This document shows positions 35,587 through 43,313 of a DNA stretch of 64,000 bases, piece after piece (position 1 is the stretch's first letter; each line of letters starts with the position of its first letter). Where the stretch lies: assembly GCA_016716835.1 (NCBI GenBank), contig JADJUW010000002.1, positions 62,001 through 126,000 of the forward strand. The letters run 5' to 3'. A model generated the notes under the pieces. That model was not told where the DNA came from and did not search any database. It worked only from the letters and a program-made list of their open reading frames with translations. The DNA is from Myxococcales bacterium (GTDB lineage: Bacteria > Myxococcota_A > Polyangia > Haliangiales > Haliangiaceae). Made by a program: the position numbers and the translations under genes.

Positions 35587-36933
35587 CAGGCCAATCTGCA
35601 CGAAGACGCCGTCGAGCGCGACGTCGTGAAGCGTTTCACTCGGGCGATCTTGATAGCGCAGGCCGGTGACCTTGTCGCCGTCGCCGAGCACCTCGGTGGT
35701 CTTGGCGTTGGTGATGACGGTGACATTGCGGCGCGCAGTGAGGTTTTTGACCAGCACGGCATCGGCCTTGAGGGCGTCGGAAAATTCGACGAGCGTGACG
35801 TGCGAACAAATATTGGCGAGGTCGATGGCAGCCTCGACGCCGGAATTGCCACCTCCAATAACCGCGACCGCACGGCCCTTGTAAAACGGGCCATCGCAAT
35901 GCGGGCAAAACGCGACGCCGCGGCCGAGGTATTGCTTTTCCCCCGGCACGTTTAGCTCGCGCCACTTGGCGCCGGTGGCAATGATCAGCGAGGGCGCGGT
36001 GACGACCTCGCCGCCCTGCAAATGAAGTTCTTTTTCCGCGCCGTTGATGATCTTGTCGACGCGGCGGTGTTCGAGCACGTCGATGGGATAGGCCTTGAGA
36101 TGCCCGGCGAGGTCGGCCGCAAGCTTGGGACCTTCGGTGTAAGGCGTGCCGATGAGATTTTCGATGCCAAGCGTGTCTTGCAGCTGGCCGCCCATGCGCT
36201 CGGCTACGATGGCGGTGCGCAAGCCCTTGCGCGCGGTGTAGATGGCAGCAGAGGCACCGGCAGGGCCGCCGCCAATGACGACCACGTCGTAGGCCTTGAC
36301 CGCGACCGCACCGCCCGTTGCGGCTTGCGGCGCGCTGCCGAGCATATTCTCCAGCGCCGCGACCAGCTCGGCGAGCGAGGTCTTGCCGACCGAGAGCAGC
36401 TTGTCGCCGGCAAACACCGATGGCACGGCCTGCACGCCGAGCGCGTTTACCTCGGCCTCGGCGAGCGCGCCGTCGATTATCTCGTGGGATAGGCCGGGGT
36501 TGAGCAATGCGACGACATTGAGCGCCTGCACCACGTCGGGGCAGTTGGTGCACGACAGCGACATATATGTGCGCAGCGTTGCGGGACCTGAAATAGCCGC
36601 GATGCGCCGCGCAAAGCCCTCGTCGGGCATCTTGCCCTGACCGTCGGCGTTTAAGATCGCGAGCACCAGCGAGGTAAACTCGTGGCCGCCCGGCACCGCG
36701 CGAAACGCAATGCCCGTGGGCTTACCGTCTTTCACCAGCTCAAGCCGCACGCCCTCGACCTTGTCGCCAACAACTGCCGCCGTAATCTTCTCCGACGTCG
36801 ACGCAATGGCGGTCGCCATGTCGACCAGCTCCGCCTGGTTGTCATGGTCACTGGGCCTTACCCGCAGCTCAATCGCCGCCTTAAGCGACCCAAACGCCCC
36901 GCGCAGTTGTTCAAGAATGTCTTGGTCAAGCAT
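35383..36933 (-). CDS. ahpF: Alkyl hydroperoxide reductase subunit F
   Basis: A 516-residue flavoprotein disulfide reductase that recycles AhpC with NAD(P)H. The N-terminal tandem-thioredoxin domain carries CTNC (Cys128/131). Next come the FAD-binding VVIGGGPAG, the redox-active CPHC (Cys343/346) and the C-terminal FAD motif GIYAAGDVT. All functional cysteines are present and the length is as in E. coli AhpF. A strong GGGGGA ribosome-binding site precedes the ATG at 36933. It is second in the ahpC-ahpF operon, with a 186-bp gap that contains a long hairpin. Confidence 0.96.
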   Translation of the reverse strand: MLDQDILEQLRGAFGSLKAAIELRVRPSDHDNQAELVDMATAIASTSEKITAAVVGDKVEGVRLELVKDGKPTGIAFRAVPGGHEFTSLVLAILNADGQGKMPDEGFARRIAAISGPATLRTYMSLSCTNCPDVVQALNVVALLNPGLSHEIIDGALAEAEVNALGVQAVPSVFAGDKLLSVGKTSLAELVAALENMLGSAPQAATGGAVAVKAYDVVVIGGGPAGASAAIYTARKGLRTAIVAERMGGQLQDTLGIENLIGTPYTEGPKLAADLAGHLKAYPIDVLEHRRVDKIINGAEKELHLQGGEVVTAPSLIIATGAKWRELNVPGEKQYLGRGVAFCPHCDGPFYKGRAVAVIGGGNSGVEAAIDLANICSHVTLVEFSDALKADAVLVKNLTARRNVTVITNAKTTEVLGDGDKVTGLRYQDRPSETLHDVALDGVFVQIGLLPNSGFIKDLVETNRFGEIVVDGKGRTNVPGIYAAGDVTTEPFKQIVIAMGKGSTAALAAFEDNMRA

Positions 36934-37000
36934 AAAGGTCCCCCTACGCAGGTCACTGGCGACCTGAAGTTCTTGTTTCTAAAAGGTGTCGTCAAGCGAT

Positions 37001-37106
37001 GACGGAATCGCCGAGGTCAAGGAAGCCAGGCGAGAGGTCGAGGAGTTACCTCCTGGTAATGACGAGACCGAACGCTGCAGCTGACGCCGAGATCGGTGAT
37101 TCCGTC
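37001..37106 (-). other. Long hairpin between ahpC and ahpF
   Basis: GACGGAATCGCCGA (37001-37014) pairs with TCGGTGATTCCGTC (37093-37106) with one mismatch. Nested inside are GGTC/GACC and AGGAG-TTAC-CTCCT stems. On the minus-strand transcript it lies after the ahpC stop codon. It may be a processing or partial termination element giving more AhpC than AhpF. Confidence 0.5.
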
Positions 37107-37119
37107 GAGCGCCCGCGCG

Positions 37120-37683
37120 TTAGATTTTGCCGACCAGATCAAGACCCGGCTTGAGGGTCTTCGCCCCTGGCGTCCACTTGGCTGGACAGACTTCGTTTGG
37201 ATGCGCGGCGACGAATTGCGCGGCCTGCACCTTGCGCAGCAGCTCATCAGAGTTGCGGCCGATGCCGTTGTCGTGGATTTCGGCGATCTTGATGGTGCCC
37301 TCTGGGTTGGCGACAAAGGTGCCACGATAGGCCAGGCCGGCCTCTTCGATGTGCACGCCAAAGAAGCGCGACAGCGTGCCCGTCGGATCGGCGAGCATAG
37401 GGTAGTTGATTTTCTTGATCGTCTCCGACGCGTCGTGCCACGCCTTGTGTACGAAGTGCGTGTCGGTGCTAACCGAGTAAACTTCGACGCCCATTTCCTT
37501 AAACTGTTTGTACTTGTCGGCGAGGTCGCCAAGCTCGGTCGGGCAAACAAAGGTGAAGTCGGCAGGGTAGAAGAAGAAGATCGACCATTTGCCAAGCACG
37601 TCTTTTTGCGTGACGGTCTTGAATTCGCCGTTGTGATACGCCTGGACTTTGAACTCTGGGATTTTGCTGTTGATGATGCTCAT
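37120..37683 (-). CDS. ahpC: Alkyl hydroperoxide reductase subunit C (peroxiredoxin)
   Basis: A 187-residue typical 2-Cys peroxiredoxin that reduces H2O2 and organic hydroperoxides. The peroxidatic Cys47 is in FTFVCPTELGDL and the resolving Cys166 in NEVCPAKWTPG. The C-terminus lacks the long YF extension of eukaryotic sensitive types. AGGAG precedes the ATG at 37683. An OxyR site and -10-like TATAAC (minus strand, about 37797-37802) lie upstream, so it should be induced by peroxide. Confidence 0.97.
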   Translation of the reverse strand: MSIINSKIPEFKVQAYHNGEFKTVTQKDVLGKWSIFFFYPADFTFVCPTELGDLADKYKQFKEMGVEVYSVSTDTHFVHKAWHDASETIKKINYPMLADPTGTLSRFFGVHIEEAGLAYRGTFVANPEGTIKIAEIHDNGIGRNSDELLRKVQAAQFVAAHPNEVCPAKWTPGAKTLKPGLDLVGKI

Positions 37684-37808
37684 GTTGGTCTCCTAGTGGG
37701 TTTCATGCCGCACGGGGCGGCGGGGTAACGCGGGCGAACCATAGCAAGTCTTGGGTTCGTTGCCCGTCTCTCATACACCAATCTAGCGGTGGTTTTGTTA
37801 TAGGTAAA

Positions 37809-37845
37809 ATACATCATTTGTATCGCAGTGATAGTCATTGGCTAT
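37809..37845 (-). promoter_or_regulatory. OxyR tetramer binding site of ahpC
   Basis: ATAC-N7-GTAT-N7-ATAG-N7-CTAT has exactly the four-half-site, 7-bp spaced layout of the established OxyR consensus ATAG-N7-CTAT-N7-ATAG-N7-CTAT. The distal half matches perfectly and the proximal half with one mismatch per element. On the minus strand the ahpC -35 region falls at its promoter-proximal end. The oxyR gene ends 50 bp further on. Confidence 0.8.
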
Positions 37846-37894
37846 CAAGCGTTGAAACGCCCATCACATCTTAGAACTAGCCGAAACTATTGGC

Positions 37895-38803
37895 TCAGGC
37901 CGGGTATTGCTCGCGCATCGCGGCCGCCACCGCGGCAAGCGCCGCGCCCATGGGCGCCTGCTTGCGCCAGGCCAGCCCAATGACGCGATGGGGTGACGGC
38001 GCCGCCAACGCACGAATTACGAGCTTGCTGCGCTTGGCTTCAGTGGCGAGCGCCAGCTTAGGCAGCAGCGTCATGCCGGCGCCGGCGGCAACCATCTGCA
38101 CCAACGTGCCAATGCTCGTGGCGCGAAATTCGAGTTCGTTGGCGCGGCCGCGTTGGCACACCGCGAGGGTTTGATCGCGCAGGCAGTGGCCCTCGTCTAG
38201 GAGCAGCACGTGCTCGCCACTGAGCTCCTTGATCGGCATTGGACTGGCAAGGGAGGCCAGCTCATGCGACGGCGGCATCGCGACGACAAAGTCGTCCTTG
38301 GCGATTACCTCGCTATGCAGGTGCGCGGTGGTGTCGTCGATGGCCAAGATCGCCGCATCGAGGTCGCCCGCAGCGAGCTGGCGCAGCAAGACCTCGGTCT
38401 TGTCCTCGACCCACAGCAAGGTGAGCTTAGGAAAGCGTCTGCGTAGGGCAGGCGAAATGGAGGGAAGCAGATACGGCGCAATGGTCGGGATCACGCCGAG
38501 CCGCAGCGAGCCTTGCAACGGATCGCCCAGCGTCTGCGCCGCGTTAAGCAAGTCTTCGACATCGAGCAAGAGCTTGCTTGCGCGGCGGAGCAGCGCATTG
38601 CCGGCGTGCGTTAACATGACGTGTTTGGTGTCGCGCTCGAGCAGGCGGGTACCCAGCGCCTCTTCGAGCTGGGCGAGCTGGGCACTCAGCGAGGGCTGCG
38701 AGACGTGACACTGTGCGGCGGCCTTGCGGAAGGATAGCGCCCCGGCAACCGCGACGAAATATTGCAGCTGACGCAGCGAAATGGGCAGGGCGGCGAGTTT
38801 CAC
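37895..38803 (-). CDS. oxyR: Hydrogen-peroxide-inducible regulator OxyR
   Basis: A 302-residue LysR-type regulator from a GTG at 38803. The N-terminal winged HTH reads SFRKAAAQCHVSQPSLSAQL. The effector domain carries the redox pair Cys207 and Cys216 in LLDEGHCLRDQTLAVC, matching Cys199/Cys208 of E. coli OxyR in context and spacing. It lies directly upstream of ahpC-ahpF on the same strand, and a matching binding site stands in the gap. Its start is 1 bp from the alternative GTG start of the divergent DUF1853 gene. Confidence 0.95.
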   Translation of the reverse strand: MKLAALPISLRQLQYFVAVAGALSFRKAAAQCHVSQPSLSAQLAQLEEALGTRLLERDTKHVMLTHAGNALLRRASKLLLDVEDLLNAAQTLGDPLQGSLRLGVIPTIAPYLLPSISPALRRRFPKLTLLWVEDKTEVLLRQLAAGDLDAAILAIDDTTAHLHSEVIAKDDFVVAMPPSHELASLASPMPIKELSGEHVLLLDEGHCLRDQTLAVCQRGRANELEFRATSIGTLVQMVAAGAGMTLLPKLALATEAKRSKLVIRALAAPSPHRVIGLAWRKQAPMGAALAAVAAAMREQYPA

Positions 38804-38804
38804 G

Positions 38805-39776
38805 GTGAGTGGCGCAGACTATGACATGGGCGAGGCCTATTGTCGGCGGGTGGAGGTCGATGTCGTCGCCGATTTGCGCTGGCTGTTGCTTTCGCCGCCG
38901 CTGCTCGGCGGCGACGACGAGTATCCTTGCGACAACGTCGTGTTCACGGCGGCCGAGCGCATGGAGCTCGAGGCTTGGCTGGAGGCGCTGGCTCAAGCGC
39001 CGCAGCCGCTGATCGACTTTTTGGCAAGCGCGCGGCCAAATCGCGAGGTGCCGATGCGGCTTGGGCGCTACGCCGAGCGGCTGCTTGCCTATTATTTAAA
39101 CGCAGGCCCAATCCACCGCCTCGTCGCCGCCAATCTCCCGATCATGGCACCTCCCAACCGCGACGGCGGCATCGCCACGGATCACACCACCCTCGGGGAG
39201 ATCGACTTCTTACTGACCGGGCCGGGCGGGCAGCGGTTGCACTGGGAGTTGGCGCTCAAGTATTTCGTGGCGCGAGATGTCGAGGCACCTGGCATCGACG
39301 ACTATATCGGCCCCGACAGCTCGGAATCGTTTCGGCGCAAAGTCGAGAAACTGGTTCGCCACCAAGTGCGGCAGGCGCCACCGCCGCCCTACGATGATCG
39401 CGCGTGGGCTTCTCAATTATTCGTGCGCGGTCAAATGTTCTATCGCCTTGGACGGCAGGTGACGGCGTGCTCGGTATTGGCGCAAGCCCACGGGCGTGGG
39501 TTTTGGGTGCCGTTTGCGGCTTTGCCCGAGCTACAGGCGCGACCCCGCGCGCATGGCTTTGTCATCTTGCCCCGCGCGCAATGGATGGCGCCGCGCACCC
39601 ACCAAATCGCGATGAACGTGGCGCAAATCGCCGCCGAGGTTAGCCGGTTGTGGCAGGTCGCCGAAGCGGCGCGACCTCAAACGCCGCGTGCCGGCCTTAT
39701 GATCGCGGAGGTAGCGCCTCGCGCGGACGGTCAGGGCCATGACGAGGTCGCCCGCGGCTTCGTCATGCCCGACTAA
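38805..39776 (+). CDS. DUF1853 family protein
   Basis: About 323 residues. The family motifs VVADLRWLLLSPPLL near the N-terminus, EIDFLLTGPGGQRLHWELAL and LKYFVARDVE in the middle are recognisable; DUF1853 has a predicted PD-(D/E)XK nuclease-like core (EIDF...HWELALK). The start is uncertain: GTG at 38805, ATG at 38826 or ATG at 38781. The last would overlap oxyR, and the family begins near residue 8 of the 38805 version. Cellular role unknown. Confidence 0.75.
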   Translation: MSGADYDMGEAYCRRVEVDVVADLRWLLLSPPLLGGDDEYPCDNVVFTAAERMELEAWLEALAQAPQPLIDFLASARPNREVPMRLGRYAERLLAYYLNAGPIHRLVAANLPIMAPPNRDGGIATDHTTLGEIDFLLTGPGGQRLHWELALKYFVARDVEAPGIDDYIGPDSSESFRRKVEKLVRHQVRQAPPPPYDDRAWASQLFVRGQMFYRLGRQVTACSVLAQAHGRGFWVPFAALPELQARPRAHGFVILPRAQWMAPRTHQIAMNVAQIAAEVSRLWQVAEAARPQTPRAGLMIAEVAPRADGQGHDEVARGFVMPD

Positions 39777-39811
39777 CCCAAAACGCACAATCTAAGATCC
39801 AATATGACGGA

Positions 39812-39937
39812 GAACAGAACGCAGTGGGTGGCGGAGATTGCGGTGCACGCCTGCAGCGATGCCGAGGCGCAGCCGTCTGGCTGTAACGAGGCTCGCGAAG
39901 CCGTACACCGCAAGATCCCCACCCACTGCGTTCTGTT
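39812..39937. other. Large branched inverted repeat between convergent genes
   Basis: Arms 39812-39845 and 39906-39937 are complementary over more than 30 bp with a few mismatches; the terminal 17 bp are perfect. Inside are three perfect small hairpins: CGCCT...AGGCG, CAGCC-GTCT-GGCTG and GGCT-CGCGA-AGCC, giving a cloverleaf-like drawing. It lies between the convergent DUF1853 and ion-channel genes and ends in the latter's stop codon. It may act as a bidirectional terminator, or it may be a small non-autonomous element. Confidence 0.65.
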
Positions 39938-41838
39938 TAGTTTTCGGCGAGCACGATCACACGGTCGCCAGGCGCAAAGGTCACCGCCGCGCGCTTGTCG
40001 GGATTAATGACGATGCCATACCCCTTCTTGGCGTCAAACTGGTTGGCGATGATGCGGTACCCAATCGCGGTCTCGCCCCGCGCAAAGGCGCTTTCGGCGA
40101 GTGTGTAAAACGACATCGGGTGGCCCGGATAAACGTAGTCGGTGACCGGCTTGAGATAAATCTCCGACCCTTCGGACTCAAAGAGGGTGTCGAACACGCG
40201 CATTAGGTGCTTGTTTTCGCTGACCTGGCTCATGAGCAGGCTCACCAACTTGTCGCTGACGATGAAGTCGTCGGCCTGCGTAGTCTCGGCGAGCTCGCGA
40301 TTGCGCACATCGAGCACCTCGCTGACGATGTTGAGGTGCTTGCCCGAGATTTGCGAGATGTTGCGCAAGTGGAGCAGCGTGATCAGGGTTTGCGTATCCG
40401 CGTCCTCGTCGTTCATGGCGCCGCGATAGCACATGAGCAAGATGTGGTCATACGAGGTGTAGGCGAGCGCATCGAGCACGCTGCGCGCCGTGGTGTCGGC
40501 GTGGCGATAGCCTACCTTTAGGTTTTTAAGCGAGGCCGAGGCCTCGGTCACTTGCTTGGCCACGTCGATCGAACTCACGATGTCGATGCGCGAACCGGCC
40601 AGCACATAATTGTCCATCTCGCGAATCACGAGGCGGGCGCGATCGTTCCAGCCGAGCAGCAGCGTGTTCTCGGTGCGCTGCTGCGGCGGGTTGCCGCGGG
40701 CAAATAAATTAGGCTGCACCTCGTGCGGCTGCGGTGGCGGACCAAAGGCGATGGCGCTGTCGTCCTCCGCGATCACGACCAGTTGATCGCGCGCGTCAAG
40801 TACCTGATGCGGTGGGGGATTTACCATGACCTTGCCCGCACCGTCCATAATCGCCAGCACCGCGCATTGTTGATAGCAAAGCGCCGCCTCGCGATAGGTG
40901 CGGCCGGCAAACGCGCCCGCGGGCGTGAAGTACATCTCCATGCCATCAAAATCCAGCAACTCTTGGTAGACCGCCGAGAGGCCAGATTGGCGACATGTTT
41001 GCACCACCACCTTTGCGATCAGCTCATCGCTGCTAATCAATTCGAGTTCATTGCCGCCCACCATCTTGGTGACCTCGAGATTTTTGCTGGCTTTGATTTC
41101 GGCCGTGATGTGGTAAGGGGCGCGCTTGCGCTCGGCGTTATTGGTTAGCGCCAGAATGGTCTTGAGGGTTTGGGCGTCGGGGTTGGCGCTCTCCTCGGGC
41201 GTGAGGATGACGATCGACTTAGCCTCATTGGGGCTGCCCGCGGCCAGATTGGCCGGCACCGCCGGATTGCCGCTGCGACAAATGATCTTGGTGTTCTTCC
41301 ACGCCGGCACCTTTTCGCGCAGCTCGTCCTCCATGGCCACCTTGTCGCGGTCGGCGAGGACGACGATGCGCGGCCGGGTTGCGCTTTCATTGGCAATGAT
41401 CAGCTCGCTGATAATGGTCGAGACCTTGCTCGACCACCCCAGGATGAGGGTGTGGTCCTCCTCGATAACGATCGATCTACCTTTGCGGAGTTCGTCGAGC
41501 TTGGTCTCCAGGCCGCTCGAAATAATACCAATTAGGGTCGACACGATAAAAACCCCGGCGATCGTGACGGCCAGCATGACGACGCGAAAGGCCCACCCCG
41601 TGTCGCCGCCCATGGTGCCGGCATCGAGCGTGCGCATCAGGCTCTGCCAGGCGTTTTCAATAAACGACGCGTCGCCGCCGCCGTCTTGGATAATGCCGAA
41701 GACCGACAGAATGACGGCCGCGAACAGCAAGATGACGATGGTCACCGCGGCCAACCACGCGATCATTGCGATCGCGCCCTTGGACATCGAGTTGTCAAAT
41801 GCGTAGCGAAGCTTTGCCCGTACCCCGTGTTCCGCCAT
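39937..41838 (-). CDS. CASTOR/POLLUX-type ion channel with RCK domains
   Basis: 633 residues. The N-terminal part has two transmembrane segments (IAWLAAVTIVILLFAAVILS and VMLAVTIAGVFIVSTLIGII) bracketing a pore-like loop (LMRTLDAGTMGGDTG). Two RCK/TrkA-N-like regulatory domains follow (HTLILGWSSKVSTI; NTLLLGWNDRARLV). This matches the CASTOR/POLLUX/DMI1 cation channel family known from plant nuclei and also found in bacteria. It probably sits in the inner membrane with cytoplasmic RCK domains; the transported ion is not certain (K+ or Ca2+). Confidence 0.85.
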   Translation of the reverse strand: MAEHGVRAKLRYAFDNSMSKGAIAMIAWLAAVTIVILLFAAVILSVFGIIQDGGGDASFIENAWQSLMRTLDAGTMGGDTGWAFRVVMLAVTIAGVFIVSTLIGIISSGLETKLDELRKGRSIVIEEDHTLILGWSSKVSTIISELIIANESATRPRIVVLADRDKVAMEDELREKVPAWKNTKIICRSGNPAVPANLAAGSPNEAKSIVILTPEESANPDAQTLKTILALTNNAERKRAPYHITAEIKASKNLEVTKMVGGNELELISSDELIAKVVVQTCRQSGLSAVYQELLDFDGMEMYFTPAGAFAGRTYREAALCYQQCAVLAIMDGAGKVMVNPPPHQVLDARDQLVVIAEDDSAIAFGPPPQPHEVQPNLFARGNPPQQRTENTLLLGWNDRARLVIREMDNYVLAGSRIDIVSSIDVAKQVTEASASLKNLKVGYRHADTTARSVLDALAYTSYDHILLMCYRGAMNDEDADTQTLITLLHLRNISQISGKHLNIVSEVLDVRNRELAETTQADDFIVSDKLVSLLMSQVSENKHLMRVFDTLFESEGSEIYLKPVTDYVYPGHPMSFYTLAESAFARGETAIGYRIIANQFDAKKGYGIVINPDKRAAVTFAPGDRVIVLAEN

Positions 41839-41990
41839 AATGCCGCGTGCTCCTTGGGCGGCAGTATGCCAAGCCCGGCGCCCAGCCGCAGCCCGGCATC
41901 CGGTAATTAACCGCTACGGCCGCGGAAAACATGGCCTTACATCGCAGCTATCGTCAGATCGCGGCGCCGCGCGCCGCATTGGTGGCTGCC

Positions 41991-42551
41991 TTACATTTTT
42001 GGCATCAGGACGGTGTCGATGACGTGGATCGTGCCGTTGCTGGCGGCGATGTCCGTCTTGACAACCGTCGCGCCGCCGACCTTAACGCCGGCGGTGGTGT
42101 CGATCGCGAGGGCCGCGCCGTTCACAGTGGCGAGTTCTTTGGCGGCGGTGACATCGGTCGCCAGCTTGCTGCCGCCAAGCACGTGGTAGGTGAGGACCGC
42201 CTTGAGTTTGGCTTTGTCGGCGAGCAGCGCATCGAGGTCAGCCTTGGCGATCTTGGCGAACGCCTCGTCGGTAGGGGCAAAGACGGTGAACGGGCCGGCG
42301 CCATTGAGCGTCTCGACTAGGCCCGCGGCTTCAACGGCGGCGATCAGCGTGTTGAAGTTGCCGGCTGCCTTGGCGGTGTCGATGATGTTCATAGCGACAG
42401 GCGCTGGGGTTGGGGCAACTTCGGCAGGCTTGGCTTCAACCGGCGCTGGCGCTGGGGTCGGCGCTGGGGCTGGCGTTGCGGCTTCTTCTTTTTTGCAGCC
42501 AACAATTGCGACGAGGGAGAGGGATAGGACGATTGACGATAATTTCTTCAT
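41991..42551 (-). CDS. Fasciclin-domain lipoprotein 1
   Basis: 186 residues, lipobox VAIVGC, then a ~35-residue Ala/Pro spacer and one fasciclin (FAS1) domain with the hallmark GPFTVFAPTDEAFAKI and the closing TYHVLGG ... GTIHVIDTVLMPK. FAS1 domains mediate adhesion. A paralog lies at 62209-62811 with ~70 percent similar FAS1 core by eye. Probably outer-membrane or surface-attached. Confidence 0.9.
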   Translation of the reverse strand: MKKLSSIVLSLSLVAIVGCKKEEAATPAPAPTPAPAPVEAKPAEVAPTPAPVAMNIIDTAKAAGNFNTLIAAVEAAGLVETLNGAGPFTVFAPTDEAFAKIAKADLDALLADKAKLKAVLTYHVLGGSKLATDVTAAKELATVNGAALAIDTTAGVKVGGATVVKTDIAASNGTIHVIDTVLMPKM

Positions 42552-42683
42552 AGATATTTGTTCCTTCTGGCCCGGTTAACGCGGCAGGTGAGCCTTGGTT
42601 ACGCCAAACGCGCGATGGACACGTCGCGATGTTTCTTTTTTCGCCGGCGATTACGCGGATGACGACAAAGTTTTACGATTGGT

Positions 42684-42703
42684 TAAATGGCAGCCGCCAT
42701 TTA
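42684..42703. promoter_or_regulatory. Perfect inverted repeat upstream of the fasciclin gene
   Basis: TAAATGGC-AGCC-GCCATTTA is a perfect 8-bp inverted repeat with a 4-nt loop, in the 366-bp noncoding stretch between the fasciclin start (42551) and the small peptide gene. It is operator- or hairpin-like. Nothing else recognisable stands between 42552 and 42860. Confidence 0.4.
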
Positions 42704-42862
42704 ATTCCACGACGCTCCGCGCTGCCTGGCCAGCAATGAATTTGCATCTGAAACACACCAAAATGCACTTTAGAAGCAGCGAGTTGCGCTTAAAGCGGCG
42801 TCCAGAATGCAAATTGGGCGCTGAAGAGTCTGCATGTGGTTGAAAATACTTTTAACGCGGTA

Positions 42863-42878
42863 TGGCACGCGTTCTGCA
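42863..42878 (+). promoter_or_regulatory. Sigma-54 promoter
   Basis: TGGCACG-CGTT-CTGCA matches the sigma-54 consensus TGGCACG-N4-TTGCW with one mismatch and has the invariant GG-N10-GC spacing. The predicted transcription start, about 12 nt downstream, leaves a short A-rich leader before the small peptide gene at 42918. Confidence 0.6.
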
Positions 42879-42917
42879 ATGACTCTAGGCACACAACAAA
42901 AACAAAAAAGGAAAAAA

Positions 42918-43022
42918 ATGAGAAAGCTAAATTCAATAATGCTTCGTGCCCGCGTCGCCGACGCTGACCGCCAGAATCCCGCAGGGGCCAAGGCTTTTGT
43001 CTCCTACGGAGACGGCAACTAG
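42918..43022 (+). CDS. Small peptide (34 residues), unknown
   Basis: The peptide begins MRKLNSIMLRARVADAD and ends AFVSYGDGN. It has a very clean ribosome-binding site (AAGGAAAAAA directly before the ATG) and a sigma-54-like promoter 40 bp upstream, which is why I treat it as a gene despite its size. The basic hydrophobic first half and small polar second half could suit a leader/core precursor or a signalling peptide. Hairpins follow inside and after it (GTCTCC-TAC-GGAGAC at about 43000-43014; GCAAC-GAC-GTTGC at about 43036-43048). No modification enzyme is adjacent. Confidence 0.45.
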   Translation: MRKLNSIMLRARVADADRQNPAGAKAFVSYGDGN

Positions 43023-43142
43023 CCGCAATTTCCGCAACGACGTTGCGCGGATGGGAGTGACTCGTTTCCTCCACCGAGACAGCGCCGTATCGGTCCATTT
43101 GCAGCCTAGTCTTGCCCCAGCCAGCTCTAAGCGACACGTTCT

Positions 43143-43166
43143 TCCTCCTCCTCCTCCTCCTCCTCC
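43143..43166. repeat. (TCC)8 trinucleotide repeat
   Basis: Eight perfect TCC units in the noncoding stretch 43023-43313. A frame here would encode polyproline, but I do not see a convincing gene; the stretch otherwise holds nothing I can name. Confidence 0.7.
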
Positions 43167-43313
43167 CACGGGTCGTGTGAGCTTGCTAGCGTCCAACTAG
43201 GTTTCTTATCCACTGACGGCGCGTCTCGCGTAAGCGAGCGCTCTCGAGCTGCCTCCTAAATGAGTTGTTGGCCTCTATGCCACGGCTCGTCAGGGTTGCA
43301 GCTTTTTTCGTTG

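Noticed and set aside
42946..43200. 84-residue frame containing polyproline from the TCC repeat
   Set aside because: No ribosome-binding site, it overlaps the better-supported small peptide gene in another frame, and its composition reflects the simple repeat.
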